Notes: generated by a model not told the origin, from the sequence alone. 59,654 bases of DNA from Segatella paludivivens DSM 17968 = JCM 13650 (GCF_000373185.1 NZ_KB890641.1:1-59654), one strand, 5' to 3'. Counted from the stretch's first letter, positions 44,707-54,388 are shown. Numbers and translations are program-made.

Positions 44707-47700
44707 TTAGAATGTGAATTGGACACCGCACATATATGTTTGTGGTGTTGGGAAAGAACAGAAGTTATATCCCGGAGTAAATGTACCGCCAGCATAGTCA
44801 ACATTGTAACCGTGATAGCCGGTAAATGTGTAAACATTCTGAGCCGAGATATATGCACGCGCACCAGAAATTATGCCTTTGAACCATTTGTCTGGTAAGT
44901 TGTAACCAAGTTCAATATTGGCAATCTTCCAATAAGCAGCATTCTGAATTTTGCGAGAACTGAAAAGATCATTCCATGCCAAAGAAGCGTTGTTTGTTAC
45001 ATAAGTACGTGGAACACTTGAGATGTATGTCTTACCATCAGCAGAATATTGATTCGCATTTAAGATTGACACATCTTTATTTCCCCATCCATAACATGAA
45101 TTAAGACTATTATAAATATCATCTGATACATGATAGTTTAATGCTCCATAAGTAGAAATTGTCAAATCGAAGTTCTTATATTCAAGACGTGCACTCAAAC
45201 CGTAGTTTATCTTTGGCAGACCACTACCAAGGGTAACTTGGTCGTAAGCATCGATTTTACCATCAGGTTTACCATTTGGACCACTTACATCCTTGTAAAG
45301 ACAGTCACCAACATTGGCACCTTGCTGTGTAGCATGATTGTCCAAATCTGATTGTGTACGTGCAATACCTTCATAAACCCAACCATAGAACTGACCTACT
45401 TCATGACCTACGTAAGTAGCATAAGAACCTGTAATATATGAATTAGTTCCGAAACCTAAAGAAGTAACCTTATTCTTCAATGTACTAAGGTTAGCACTGA
45501 TATCATACTTTAATTGGTTATCGTGGTTACGATATGTGGCAGAGAACTCAAAGCCACTGTTGTCCATAGAAGCGGCATTCATTGTAACACTTGTGTTTGA
45601 AACACCTGCTTGTGCAGGAACAGGAACTCCATAAAGTAAATCCTCTGAACGGTTTTTGTACCACTCTGCTGTAAACTCAACACGATTATTAAACATGGCA
45701 AGGTCAACACCAATATTGGTAGTTTTCTTCTTCTCCCATGCAATGTTATCATTTACATAGGTAGATATGGCAGAACCTGTAACAGGGGTATTGTTGAAAC
45801 TGTAAGTCATGTTGTTACGATTCATTGTAGCCATGTATTGGTATTCACCAATATTCTCATTACCGAGTACACCATAGCTGGCGCGAACCTTAAACATATT
45901 TACGATATCGCGACTGATTGGGAAGAATTTCTCCTTATCAAAACGCCAACCTACAGATACAGATGGGAATGTTCCCCAACGAATATCTTTAGAAAGACGT
46001 GAACTACCATCACGACGGATAATTGCAGAAATCAAGTATTTCTCATCATAGTTGTAATTAAGACGAGCAATATAAGAAGCTAAAGCATGCTTATATTCAT
46101 AAGATGAAGAATATGTTTTGGATGCATTCTGAAGCTGCAAGAAATAAGGTTCAGAGAAGTTTACGCCCCAACCAGTAAGAGTATTTGAGTTTTCCTCTTC
46201 GTATGTCTGACCTAACACAAGATTGATATTGTGTAGTCCTAACGTACCATCATAAGTAAGAGTATTCTCAATCAACGCATCATTGTATGTACGCTCACCT
46301 TTTGTAAGGCGCTCATTACTCTTGTCTAGATAAACACGGTTACTCTGAATCCATGCAGATATCCAAGTATTATCCTTTGCATGGGTATTACTGTATGAAA
46401 GATTAATCTTATAATTCAGATGTTGGTTCTTATTGCCCAAGCCTATCATCTTTAATAAGTCTACATCAGCAGAAGCCGTACCAACAAAGCGATCAACTAC
46501 TGTATTACGCTTAAGCATATTGTTTACTAACAAAGGGTTAGATGCAGATATATCACCATGAATATTATCATAATATACACCATAGCCGTATGCATCATAA
46601 TTATAGTTGCTGGCAGAACCCACTTTATCGTCAAGCACCCATGTAGATGAGTCATAAGCCTTAATAGTTGGTTGCATCAACAAAGTTCCACGCAATACGT
46701 TGGTAACATCACCATACAATCCCTGAACATATTCTGAAGAATTAGAAAGTCCCATATTGTCTTGGCTTGAATGTGAGTAAACCATACTTGTACGGAACTT
46801 AATAAACTTAGTTTCAAAAGTGTTGTTTGCACGTGCGTTGTAACGCTTATAGTTTGGTCCAGCACCTTCAAGCGTACCCTTCTGCTCGAAGTAGTCAAGA
46901 GCAACATTATAAGTACTGCTAGCACTACCACCACTGAAGTTTACGTTATGATTCTGTCGGATACCAGTTTTAAACACTTCATTGAACCAATCTGTGTTGG
47001 TATTATCCATAAAATGATATTGACCAGTATTTGCATCAAGACTGTAGCCTCCAGGTAGAGTTGTATTAGAGTTAGCGCATGCCTTACCAAGATAATTACT
47101 ATACTGATCTGAATTCATCACATCATAAACACCGCCAGAAACTTTATCAACACCAAAATAACCAGAGTATCCAACCTTCAAGGGTTGGTCTTTTTGACCA
47201 TTCTTTGTAGTAATGATAATCACACCGTTAGCAGCACGCGAACCATAAATAGCACCAGCAGAGGCATCCTTCAGCACTTGGATTGAAGCAATGTCATTAG
47301 GAGAGAAGTCACGGATAGAAGTTCCCATAGGAACACCATCTATAACATATAAAGGTGCTGTACTTCCAAATGAACCGATACCACGTACTCTTACCGTAGG
47401 ATCAGCACCAGGCTGACCATCTGTTGTAATCTGAACGCCAGGAACCTTACCTTCAAGCATTGTAGAAATGTTAGAGTTAGAAACCTTTTTCATCTCTTCT
47501 GCATTTACAATAGAAACAGAACCTGTTAAGTCAGCTTTCTTTTGCGTTCCGTAACCGACAACAACAACTTGATTAAGCGTCAAGTCATTAGAAGAAAGTT
47601 GAATTTGATCAATGATAGCGCGACCACGAACAGCAATCTCGCGATCTTTATACCCAACATAGCTCACTGACAAAATAGCATTGGCAGGAACATTTAATTG

Positions 47701-47913
47701 GAAAGCACCATCCAAATCCGTCACAGTTCCTACGTTGGAACCTTTAGCTTTGACGGTTGCACCAATAAGAGGTTGTCCATCTTGGTCTACAACACGACTT
47801 TTGACCTGAATGATCTCTGTCTGTGTTACTGAAGCGACCATGGGTAAAGGACTTACTATAAGACCTCCCATAAAATTCAGAACAAGCATCACTGAGAATA
47901 AATGTTTTCTCAT
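44707..47913 (-). CDS. SusC/RagA-family TonB-linked outer-membrane transporter
   Basis: 1068 aa. Signal peptide ~1-28, carboxypeptidase-regulatory-like domain (~36-118, IGATVKAKGSNVGTVTDLDG), TonB box region LNQVVVVGYGTQKKADLTGS, plug with VRVRGIGSFGSTAPLYVIDG and SIQVLKDASAGAIYGSRAAN (SusC signature), then the barrel ending MCGVQFTF. It imports oligosaccharides cut at the surface, here probably arabino-oligosaccharides given the downstream GH43 enzymes. It is the first gene of the operon; a -7 box and tandem direct repeats lie upstream. Confidence 0.97.
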   Translation of the reverse strand: MRKHLFSVMLVLNFMGGLIVSPLPMVASVTQTEIIQVKSRVVDQDGQPLIGATVKAKGSNVGTVTDLDGAFQLNVPANAILSVSYVGYKDREIAVRGRAIIDQIQLSSNDLTLNQVVVVGYGTQKKADLTGSVSIVNAEEMKKVSNSNISTMLEGKVPGVQITTDGQPGADPTVRVRGIGSFGSTAPLYVIDGVPMGTSIRDFSPNDIASIQVLKDASAGAIYGSRAANGVIIITTKNGQKDQPLKVGYSGYFGVDKVSGGVYDVMNSDQYSNYLGKACANSNTTLPGGYSLDANTGQYHFMDNTNTDWFNEVFKTGIRQNHNVNFSGGSASSTYNVALDYFEQKGTLEGAGPNYKRYNARANNTFETKFIKFRTSMVYSHSSQDNMGLSNSSEYVQGLYGDVTNVLRGTLLMQPTIKAYDSSTWVLDDKVGSASNYNYDAYGYGVYYDNIHGDISASNPLLVNNMLKRNTVVDRFVGTASADVDLLKMIGLGNKNQHLNYKINLSYSNTHAKDNTWISAWIQSNRVYLDKSNERLTKGERTYNDALIENTLTYDGTLGLHNINLVLGQTYEEENSNTLTGWGVNFSEPYFLQLQNASKTYSSSYEYKHALASYIARLNYNYDEKYLISAIIRRDGSSRLSKDIRWGTFPSVSVGWRFDKEKFFPISRDIVNMFKVRASYGVLGNENIGEYQYMATMNRNNMTYSFNNTPVTGSAISTYVNDNIAWEKKKTTNIGVDLAMFNNRVEFTAEWYKNRSEDLLYGVPVPAQAGVSNTSVTMNAASMDNSGFEFSATYRNHDNQLKYDISANLSTLKNKVTSLGFGTNSYITGSYATYVGHEVGQFYGWVYEGIARTQSDLDNHATQQGANVGDCLYKDVSGPNGKPDGKIDAYDQVTLGSGLPKINYGLSARLEYKNFDLTISTYGALNYHVSDDIYNSLNSCYGWGNKDVSILNANQYSADGKTYISSVPRTYVTNNASLAWNDLFSSRKIQNAAYWKIANIELGYNLPDKWFKGIISGARAYISAQNVYTFTGYHGYNVDYAGGTFTPGYNFCSFPTPQTYMCGVQFTF

Positions 47914-48393
47914 TTTAATTGTTTTTAGTTATTAATGTTAATAGATTTTATGATAATTAATGTCGCAAATATAGATAAAGAGTAAAAATACATGGTGGAC
48001 AAATCAATCTATTAGGTGGACAAATATGTATTTAGGTGTAATTGCTAAATTTATCCAACATTACTAAAAGGCTTTGTTTACTAGTATTTCTCCTTAATAT
48101 ACAAAAAGTTATTTTATAAAAGCTGTTCATTCTCACGACATTGTGTTATTAAAATTTATTTTTCTCTCTCAGTATTACAACTATCTTACAAGAGTATTCC
48201 TACGAAAGCAAATAATTAAAAAACTTTATTAATATAATCATATTATATATTAATTAGAAAGCTTTATCTTTGCACATAATATTAAGGAACTGTTTATGCA
48301 AGACGTAGACTTACTAAACTTTTTTTTAGAACTAAATGAAAAAAAACATTGTTGTGCTTAGTTTTTTAACTTTCTGAACTGTATAGTTATTAT
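47914..48393. other. Divergent intergenic region between SusC and the sigma/anti-sigma remnant
   Basis: Besides the SusC promoter (47966-48025), it holds a plus-strand -7 box TATCTTTG (48265-48272) and a 120-nt leader. The leader contains a 21-codon ORF (48296-48361, MQDVDLLNFF...) with T8 and A8 tracts, and an overlapping 13-codon ORF from 48335. Neither has good evidence of being a gene. Confidence 0.5.
47966..48025 (-). promoter_or_regulatory. SusC promoter with tandem direct repeats 21 bp apart
   Basis: On the minus strand: ATTTGTCCACC (48025-48015), ATTTGTCCACC (48004-47994), 20 bp, then -7 TATATTTG (47973-47966). No -33 box at the normal distance. Direct repeats two helical turns apart fit an AraC-type DNA-binding domain, as in hybrid two-component regulators of Bacteroidetes. 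Confidence 0.65.
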
Positions 48394-48612
48394 ATGAAGA
48401 TAAAAACTGATATAGAAAGAATATTCAAGCGATATTATGAGAAGATGTATCATCTTGCCAGATACATTATCTATGATAATGACAATTCACAGCATCTACG
48501 CTTATATTTCAACTGGAATAAAAAAGAAGATTTACAACACAATATCAAGCTTTTAAATGGATTTAGTCGAATAAACATAACTTGCACAGACAATACAATC
48601 ACAGTAGAATAA
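48394..48612 (+). pseudogene. In-frame ECF sigma / anti-sigma deletion remnant, 72 codons
   Basis: Residues 1-32 (MKIKTDIERIFKRYYEKMYH and the following LARYIIYDNDNS) read like the start of ECF sigma region 2. Residues ~34-72 (LRLYFNWNKKEDLQHNIKLL, then INITCTDNTITVE) read like the last ~38 residues of a FecR-type anti-sigma factor (DUF4974). A single in-frame deletion from sigma codon ~32 to the end of the anti-sigma gene would give exactly this. It stands 4 bp before an STN-type TonB receptor, the usual place of sigma and anti-sigma genes. It may still be translated. A genuine small protein is the alternative. Confidence 0.6.
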
Positions 48613-48616
48613 AATC

Positions 48617-51169
48617 ATGAGAAAACTATTAATCATTATCATCTGTGTATTGACTTGTCCGATATACGCACAGAAAATAAGCAAGAAGTATGTGAATGCA
48701 CCCATATCAGTTGCTTTGGAAGATATTAACAGCATGCAAAATAAATATGCCATTAATTTCATTTATAATGAACTTGAAGACTTCAAAGTAACAGCCATCA
48801 TACACAATAAATCTGTTACTGATGCCATTCAGCAATTAATAGGTTTTTATCCTATAAAGATGACCCAAATGTCAAACTCAATACTAGTAGAATGTATACA
48901 AAAGACAAACAACAGATATAAAGGTCGCATTATTGACGAGAAAAATGAGCCGGCAGAGTTTGCTAACATTACATTATTATCAGCGGCAGATTCTACGATT
49001 ATAGGCAACGGCGTAAGTAATGAAAGCGGATATTTTGCCATTCCATGTGATGCAAAAAAAGTAATAGCAAAGGTTTCTTATATTGGATATAAAACTTTTA
49101 AAAAGACATATACTAATACTGATATTGGAATTATACAATTGCACCCTGCTCAAATGATCATCAAGGGAGTAACAATAAAGGCAAACAGACCTCAATATAA
49201 AATGGTGAAAGGTGGCATGACAATAAACATTGAGAATTCATTACTCAGTGACGTAGGCACTGCATCAGAAGTACTAGCACTATTGCCAAGGGTTAGTTTT
49301 GATAAGCAAAGCGGAAAGGCTAGTGTATTTGCCAAAGGTGAAGCTGATATTTATATCAATAATAAAAAAGTGAATAGTGCTGCAGACTTAACACGTCTGA
49401 AGTCTGATGAAATAAAAAGCGTAGACATCATAACAAGTCCTGGAGCAGAATACAATGCAACAGTTCAATCAGTTATTCGCATTAAAACCATCAAAAAACA
49501 AATAAATGGAATAAGCATAAGTAATAGTTCAAACATTTCGAATAACAGCAAGACTTCTGGATATAACGACTTAACGTTGAGCTATCAAAAGAAAGGTCTG
49601 GAATTATTCACCGACATATTTTTTAGTAACAGAAATTTTATTCAAGACTGCGACTCAAAAACAAAGATGTTATTTGACAACTATCAGCTACAACAGAACG
49701 TAAACTTTGTAGGAAATAACAGATGGGCAAACATATCTTCTGAACTAGGCATAAACTATGATATAGACAAGGATAACTCAATAGGATTGTCATATACACT
49801 AGATAAGAATACTTTTGGGCATTACAAGGAAAATGGAACTTATGATATTCTACGCAATAACATAATTGAAAATAGTATAGTTATGACTAATAATACCAAT
49901 TCACAAAATGGACCTAATAATGAAATCAACCTATATTATGTAGGTAAGATAGGTCACATTGGCATTGATTTCAATAGTTCATACTATAGTTGTAAAGCAA
50001 GCTCTGATTCTCACACCGAAGAAATTAATCAAGAATCTGAAAATAGGAAGACAAACACACATTCGAATAATAACAACCGTATGATAGCAGAAAAATTAGT
50101 TATGAATTATTCGTTAAAGAATATCGGTACGATTAGCTGGGGCACAGAACTCACTCATACTAAATCATTAGGTGAATATGAGATTAAAGAAGGATATGTA
50201 GATAATTCACAAGACAATATAAAAGAAAACAATATTGCAGGATTTGCAGAATTTGAGAAACAACTAAATAATTGGAATTTCAATGTCGGTATGCGATACG
50301 AATATTTAGCATCTCGTTATTATTCTTTTGGAATCAAACAGGATGATTTGTCACGCTGCTATGGTAATTGGTTTCCGTCAATATCTGTTTCATGGAATAA
50401 GGATCAATGTGGTATTCAATTCAATTATGAAGTAAAGACACAGCTTCCTACATATAGGGAATTAGAAAATGATAAGCAATATGATAACCAATACGAATAC
50501 GAATGTGGAAATCCATCACTGAACAAAAGTATAATACACAATTTTGAAACGACAATGACACTTTCGTGGTTGAATATTTCTGCCGGATACTCCTACATAA
50601 AGGATGCTATAATGTGGACTAGCTATTTATATAATGGTAAGGAAATTAACTATGCCATTTTCATGAACTATCCACATAAGCAAAACGTAAATTTCTCTAT
50701 CATCATGTCTCCGAAGTTTGCCTGGTACCAACCTACATTTGAGGCGATGTATAATCAGCAGTTTTTCAATACCAAGAAATACGGTGCTAGTATAAATCTT
50801 GACAGACCAAACATCATATTGAACTTAAAAAACATGTTTAAGATATCTGATTCGTTTTCCGCAATATTTTCTACAGAATTTGACAGCTATGGCGATGACG
50901 GATTCTTTCGTGGTAGCCCATATTGGGACACAAACTTTTCTATACACAAATCATTCTTCAACAAAGCCCTTAGCATAAATATTTCTGCAAATGATATATT
51001 TAATACCCAACGAACAAATCGCAAACAATATTCAAAACAAATTATTACCCAAAATAAGTTTAACCTCCACGATCACTCTATAGGAATGACAATAACCTAT
51101 AATTTCAATGAATATCACACTAGATATAAGGGAACTGGTGCAGGAAATGAAGAAAAGCGAAGAATGTAG
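48617..51169 (+). CDS. STN-domain TonB outer-membrane receptor/transducer
   Basis: 850 aa. Signal peptide ~1-19; a secretin/TonB short N-terminal (STN) signalling domain (~24-95: SVALEDINSMQNKYAINFIY, then VTDAIQQLIGFYPIKM); a carboxypeptidase-regulatory-like domain (~98-185, YKGRIIDEKNEPAEFANITL); a plug-like part (~190-290, LLPRVSFDKQSGKASVFAKG); and a barrel of the OMP_b-brl_3 type. STN receptors normally pass a ligand signal to a FecR anti-sigma factor. Here the sigma and anti-sigma genes seem to have collapsed into the 72-codon remnant 4 bp upstream, so the receptor may be an orphan or use a partner elsewhere. Ligand unknown. Confidence 0.85.
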   Translation: MRKLLIIIICVLTCPIYAQKISKKYVNAPISVALEDINSMQNKYAINFIYNELEDFKVTAIIHNKSVTDAIQQLIGFYPIKMTQMSNSILVECIQKTNNRYKGRIIDEKNEPAEFANITLLSAADSTIIGNGVSNESGYFAIPCDAKKVIAKVSYIGYKTFKKTYTNTDIGIIQLHPAQMIIKGVTIKANRPQYKMVKGGMTINIENSLLSDVGTASEVLALLPRVSFDKQSGKASVFAKGEADIYINNKKVNSAADLTRLKSDEIKSVDIITSPGAEYNATVQSVIRIKTIKKQINGISISNSSNISNNSKTSGYNDLTLSYQKKGLELFTDIFFSNRNFIQDCDSKTKMLFDNYQLQQNVNFVGNNRWANISSELGINYDIDKDNSIGLSYTLDKNTFGHYKENGTYDILRNNIIENSIVMTNNTNSQNGPNNEINLYYVGKIGHIGIDFNSSYYSCKASSDSHTEEINQESENRKTNTHSNNNNRMIAEKLVMNYSLKNIGTISWGTELTHTKSLGEYEIKEGYVDNSQDNIKENNIAGFAEFEKQLNNWNFNVGMRYEYLASRYYSFGIKQDDLSRCYGNWFPSISVSWNKDQCGIQFNYEVKTQLPTYRELENDKQYDNQYEYECGNPSLNKSIIHNFETTMTLSWLNISAGYSYIKDAIMWTSYLYNGKEINYAIFMNYPHKQNVNFSIIMSPKFAWYQPTFEAMYNQQFFNTKKYGASINLDRPNIILNLKNMFKISDSFSAIFSTEFDSYGDDGFFRGSPYWDTNFSIHKSFFNKALSINISANDIFNTQRTNRKQYSKQIITQNKFNLHDHSIGMTITYNFNEYHTRYKGTGAGNEEKRRM

Positions 51170-51529
51170 AAGCCGCTCTATAATGTTGCTTCTTAGTTAC
51201 TTTTAATAAGAGGTTGCCTCACGGAATAATGCAGATTATGCAGAGGAAAATAGCTACGCAATCTGTATAATCTGCGAGAGAACATATTAACAGGTTTTGT
51301 ACTGTCATAAAAACAGAGATGCTTACATTCCCTTTCCTTTATACGTAACTTTTTAAATTATCATCAAATAGTAAAAAATTACCTTAAAAATTAGTTTCAT
51401 ATCTAATTTATTATTATCTTTACCGACAGGTCAGAGATAACTTCATACTTTGGCTATTACTACCAAGAATACAACAGAAGAAATTTCTTCGGCCTGTTTA
51501 AGTATAATTCTATTTAATTCGTAAAAGGT
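51170..51529. other. Intergenic region with a degenerate repeat unit
   Basis: A partial copy of the dispersed repeat lies near 51216-51290 (ATGCAGATTATGCAGAGG through ATCTGCGAGAGAA). The rest is the AT-rich leader of gpmA; the best promoter match is ATACTTTG near 51446, which is poor. Confidence 0.55.
51216..51290 (+). repeat. Partial dispersed-repeat unit
   Basis: Contains the arm ATGCAGATTATGCAGAGG and the ATCTGCGAGAGAA terminus, but a decayed core and no GAGTACTC tail. Confidence 0.6.
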
Positions 51530-52276
51530 ATGAAAAAGATAGTATTGATTAGACACGGTCAAAGCCAGTGGAACAAAGAAAACAGGTTTACAGGTTGGAC
51601 AAATGTAGACTTATCTCTTCAAGGTATTGAAGAGGCTGAAAATGCAGGAACTCTTTTAAAAAAGGAAGGTTATTCTTTCGATGTTGCTTACACCTCTTAT
51701 TTAAAGAGAGCTGTAAAAACACTCAACTGTGTCCTGGATAAAATGGATGAAGATTGGATTCCTGTCTTTAAATCATGGAGACTGAACGAAAAGCACTACG
51801 GTTTTCTTCAAGGTATGAACAAGAGCGAAACTGCTGAAAAATATGGAGACGAACAGGTTCATATATGGCGCAGAAGTTTTGAAATCGCTCCTCAGCCTCT
51901 ATCAGAAGACGATTTTGATAATCCACGGCACGACCCACGTTATGCCGCTGTTCCTCCTGAATATATTCCAGACACGGAATCCCTGAAAGATACAATACAA
52001 AGAGTTATGCCTTACTGGGAGTGTGAAATTTTTCCTCATTTGATGAAGGTTGACAATATACTGGTCGTTGCGCATGGTAATAGTCTGCGTGGCATCGTGA
52101 AGCATCTAAAAGGTATTTCTGATGAAGCGATCAGTGACATGAATATTCCGACAGCAGTTCCTTATGTCTTTGAGTTTGATGACAATCTAAAATTTGTCCG
52201 TGATTTCTACTTGGGCAATCAGGAAGAAATCAAACGCAAACAGGAAGCTGTTGCTAGACAGGGACTGGCGAAATAA
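51530..52276 (+). CDS. gpmA: 2,3-bisphosphoglycerate-dependent phosphoglycerate mutase
   Basis: 248 aa, full-length d[19 protein letters not shown] holds the phosphohistidine; [22 protein letters not shown] (catalytic Glu) and [11 protein letters not shown] (second His) complete the active site, and [14 protein letters not shown] is the conserved C-terminal segment. It interconverts 3- and 2-phosphoglycerate in glycolysis. It is followed 83 bp later by a class I aldolase, which suggests a glycolytic operon; a terminator follows the aldolase. Confidence 0.97.
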   Translation: MKKIVLIRHGQSQWNKENRFTGWTNVDLSLQGIEEAENAGTLLKKEGYSFDVAYTSYLKRAVKTLNCVLDKMDEDWIPVFKSWRLNEKHYGFLQGMNKSETAEKYGDEQVHIWRRSFEIAPQPLSEDDFDNPRHDPRYAAVPPEYIPDTESLKDTIQRVMPYWECEIFPHLMKVDNILVVAHGNSLRGIVKHLKGISDEAISDMNIPTAVPYVFEFDDNLKFVRDFYLGNQEEIKRKQEAVARQGLAK

Positions 52277-52359
52277 AGAGATACAGAGATGCCAGTTCTG
52301 CAAATAGATAAATAACAAAAGCTCTGTGTTTTAAAATAACAAGTTTAAAATAAAAAATT

Positions 52360-53247
52360 ATGAATGCAATTCAATTAAAACAAATGACATCCGCAAAAGG
52401 ATTCATTGCAGCACTAGATCAGAGTGGTGGCAGTACGCCAAAAGCCTTGAAGGGATATGGCGTTAATGAAGATGCGTGGACTACTGAAGAAGAAATGTTC
52501 CAGCTTGTCCATCAGATGCGTACTAGGGTCATCAAGGCACCAGCCTTTAAAGGTGATAGAATCATCGCATCCATTTTGTTTGAGAACACGATGAACCGTA
52601 AGATTGACGATAAATATACCGCAGATTACCTTTGGGAAGAAAAGAAGGTAGTTCCTATCCTGAAAATAGATAAGGGACTAGCTGATTTGGAAAACGGTGT
52701 ACAGGTAATGAAACCGATGCCTGATTTGGATGACCTACTGGAACAGGCACAAGAGAGACATATCTTTGGTACAAAGATGCGTTCTGTAATCAAGGAGGCA
52801 AATGAAGATGGTATTAAAAAAATTGTTGACCAGCAGTTTGAAATTGCCAAAAGAATCATTGCCTACGATCTTGTTCCTATCATCGAACCGGAAGTAGACA
52901 TTCATGCTCCGGAAAAGACAAAATGTGAAGAACTCCTTAAAAAATATATAAAAGAGGAGCTGAAAGCGTTAGGTAAGGACCAGAAAGTAATATTCAAGTT
53001 AACCATTCCGAGCATTGACAACTTCTATGCTGACTTGATGAAAGATCCCCATGTTGTACGTGTTGTTGCGTTGTCTGGCGGATATTCACAAGATGAAGCC
53101 TGCGAAAAGCTAACACATAATCACAAAATGATCGCCAGCTTCTCGAGAGCCCTGCTACAAGATTTAAGTATCAGCCAGTCTGATGCAGACTTTAATAAGA
53201 TGCTGAAAGACGCTATTGAGAAAATATATCAGGCATCGATACTGTAA
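52360..53247 (+). CDS. Class I fructose-bisphosphate aldolase
   Basis: 295 aa, close in size to the bacterial class I enzymes. [19 protein letters not shown] is the N-terminal signature, ILKIDKGL and IIEPEVDI line the active site, and FKLTIPS carries the Schiff-base Lys. [12 protein letters not shown] and [12 protein letters not shown] follow the class I pattern. No zinc ligands of class II enzymes are present. It splits fructose-1,6-bisphosphate in glycolysis or works in reverse. It lies 83 bp after gpmA and is followed by a 13-bp-stem terminator. Confidence 0.95.
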   Translation: MNAIQLKQMTSAKGFIAALDQSGGSTPKALKGYGVNEDAWTTEEEMFQLVHQMRTRVIKAPAFKGDRIIASILFENTMNRKIDDKYTADYLWEEKKVVPILKIDKGLADLENGVQVMKPMPDLDDLLEQAQERHIFGTKMRSVIKEANEDGIKKIVDQQFEIAKRIIAYDLVPIIEPEVDIHAPEKTKCEELLKKYIKEELKALGKDQKVIFKLTIPSIDNFYADLMKDPHVVRVVALSGGYSQDEACEKLTHNHKMIASFSRALLQDLSISQSDADFNKMLKDAIEKIYQASIL

Positions 53248-53311
53248 GAACCTGCAATAATTATTTTTCTAATCATTACAACAAGAAGGAAAAATAGTTG
53301 CTACTATAATA

Positions 53312-53343
53312 TTTCCCCGAAAGTTCTTTTACTTTCGGGGAAA
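53312..53343 (+). terminator. Terminator of gpmA-aldolase
   Basis: TTTCCCCGAAAGT (53312-53324) pairs perfectly with ACTTTCGGGGAAA (53331-53343) around a TCTTTT loop, with a short T-run after it. Confidence 0.85.
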
Positions 53344-53528
53344 TTTATTAAAAGATTGACTGCAGCTATTCATACAGGATTTCAAACATTTCGACATTCG
53401 TGATTGTCGATTTATCATTATAATGCTTTGCTGTGAATGGTGGAATAACTCAAGAATAGTAATCCTAAGAAGTTAAAGAAACAAGCAGAACTTTTGTGGA
53501 ATATCTTAGACAAATGATAAGAAAAAAA

Positions 53529-53563
53529 AGCTCAATTTTTTCTAATAGATTGAGCTTATTTTA
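53529..53563. terminator. Hairpin with T-run on both strands
   Basis: AAGCTCAAT (53529-53537) pairs with ATTGAGCTT (53549-53557). On the minus strand it is followed by eight Ts; on the plus strand by ATTTTAT. It may stop read-through from the minus-strand HU operon across array C. Confidence 0.6.
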
Positions 53564-53580
53564 TAGCAAAGAACTTCTTT

Positions 53581-54118
53581 GTCTCCCGCAGATCTCGCTG
53601 ATTTACGCAGACGAAACCCCAAAAACTACAATAACCATAAACAAAAAATCTCTGCGATATAATGCAGCGTGCTGCATTCATCTGCGTCATCTGCGTTATC
53701 TGCGAGAGAATAACACGCAAGAGTACTCAATCAATCCGCACAGATGAAACCCCAGTGTCTCCCGCTGATTTCGCAGATTTACGCAGACAAACCACAAAAC
53801 CACATTAACCACACAATCTGTCTTTCTCTGCGAAATAATGCAGCCTTGCTGCATTTCTCTGCGTGATCTGCGCTATCTGCGAGAGAATATTCACGTAAGC
53901 GTACTCAATCAATCGGCAAAGAAGAAACTTATGTGTCTCTCGCAGATCACGCAGATGATCGCAGACAAACCACAAAGCTATAATAACCAAACTGTCTTTC
54001 TCTGCGAAATAATGCAGCTTGCTGCATTCGTCTGCGTAATCTGCGTGATCTGCGAGAGAATAAACACGCAAGAGTACTCAATCTATCACCAAGAAAATAA
54101 ACAACACATTATCTGCGA
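53581..54118 (+). repeat. Repeat array C: three units
   Basis: Cores near 53661, 53838 and 54012 (AATGCAGCGTGCTGCATT, AATGCAGCCTTGCTGCATT and AATGCAGCTTGCTGCATT), spacing 177 and 174 bp. Each has TCTCCCGCAGAT or TCTCTCGCAGAT on the left, ATCTGCGAGAGAAT on the right and the tail with AGAGTACTCAATC or a close variant. Confidence 0.9.
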
Positions 54119-54137
54119 GACCCATATAAACAAGAAA

Positions 54138-54163
54138 GAGGGATGCACTTTAGCGCATCCCTC
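54138..54163 (-). terminator. Terminator of the HU/smalltalk operon
   Basis: On the minus strand GAGGGATGC (54163-54155) pairs perfectly with GCATCCCTC (54146-54138), followed by a T-rich run, 6 bp after the last small gene's stop. Confidence 0.8.
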
Positions 54164-54168
54164 TCCTG

Positions 54169-54276
54169 TTATCCTGCAATCCATACCGTGCAGCTAAGTA
54201 GCGCTGTGAGCGCTGCAATTAACCATATTAAGTTGGTTATGATTTTAATTAAGTCGTTGAAATCGTGATAGCTCAT
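54169..54276 (-). CDS. 35-aa small membrane protein
   Basis: Found by hand: ATG at 54276, TAA at 54171-54169. The sequence begins MSYHDFNDLIKIITNL and continues with a hydrophobic TM segment of ~20 residues (IWLIAALTALLSCTVWIAG). It starts 4 bp after the smalltalk stop, is the same length as smalltalk, and ends just before the terminator, so it is very probably a real gene of the same operon. It has no family I recognise; pairing with smalltalk suggests a two-peptide membrane unit. Confidence 0.65.
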   Translation of the reverse strand: MSYHDFNDLIKIITNLIWLIAALTALLSCTVWIAG

Positions 54277-54280
54277 TCGG

Positions 54281-54388
54281 CTATTCCTGTGTTTCACTCT
54301 GTTGCGTCCCGAGCAACCCTAGAAGACTTGAAGCGATAGCGATTACTATCTTGATTATCCATGAAATGTTTACTTTGTTCTTATCCAT
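54281..54388 (-). CDS. Smalltalk protein, 35 aa
   Basis: Found by hand: ATG at 54388, TAG at 54283-54281. MDKNKVNISWIIKIVIAIAS with the following SLLGLLGTQQSE matches the Bacteroidales smalltalk family: a short basic N-terminus, one TM helix with a Gly-Leu-Leu-Gly motif and a polar tail. Family function is unknown; members lie directly downstream of an HU-like gene, as here. The usual neighbouring amidase is absent, with a second small membrane protein in its place. Confidence 0.85.
   Translation of the reverse strand: MDKNKVNISWIIKIVIAIASSLLGLLGTQQSETQE

Larger units (their letters stand above)
53248..54168. other. Gene-free region with terminators and repeat array C
   Basis: Contains the aldolase terminator (53312-53343), a second hairpin (53529-53557), repeat array C (53581-54118) and the terminator of the HU operon (54138-54163). 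ORFs inside the repeats are artefacts. Confidence 0.75.

Noticed and set aside
44688..44864. Longer N-terminus of the SusD protein
   Set aside because: It overlaps SusC out of frame, and the lipoprotein signal begins at the ATG at 44687.
53838..54197. 119-codon ORF downstream of the aldolase and its minus-strand partner
   Set aside because: Both are translations of repeat array C; the peptide words match those from array A.
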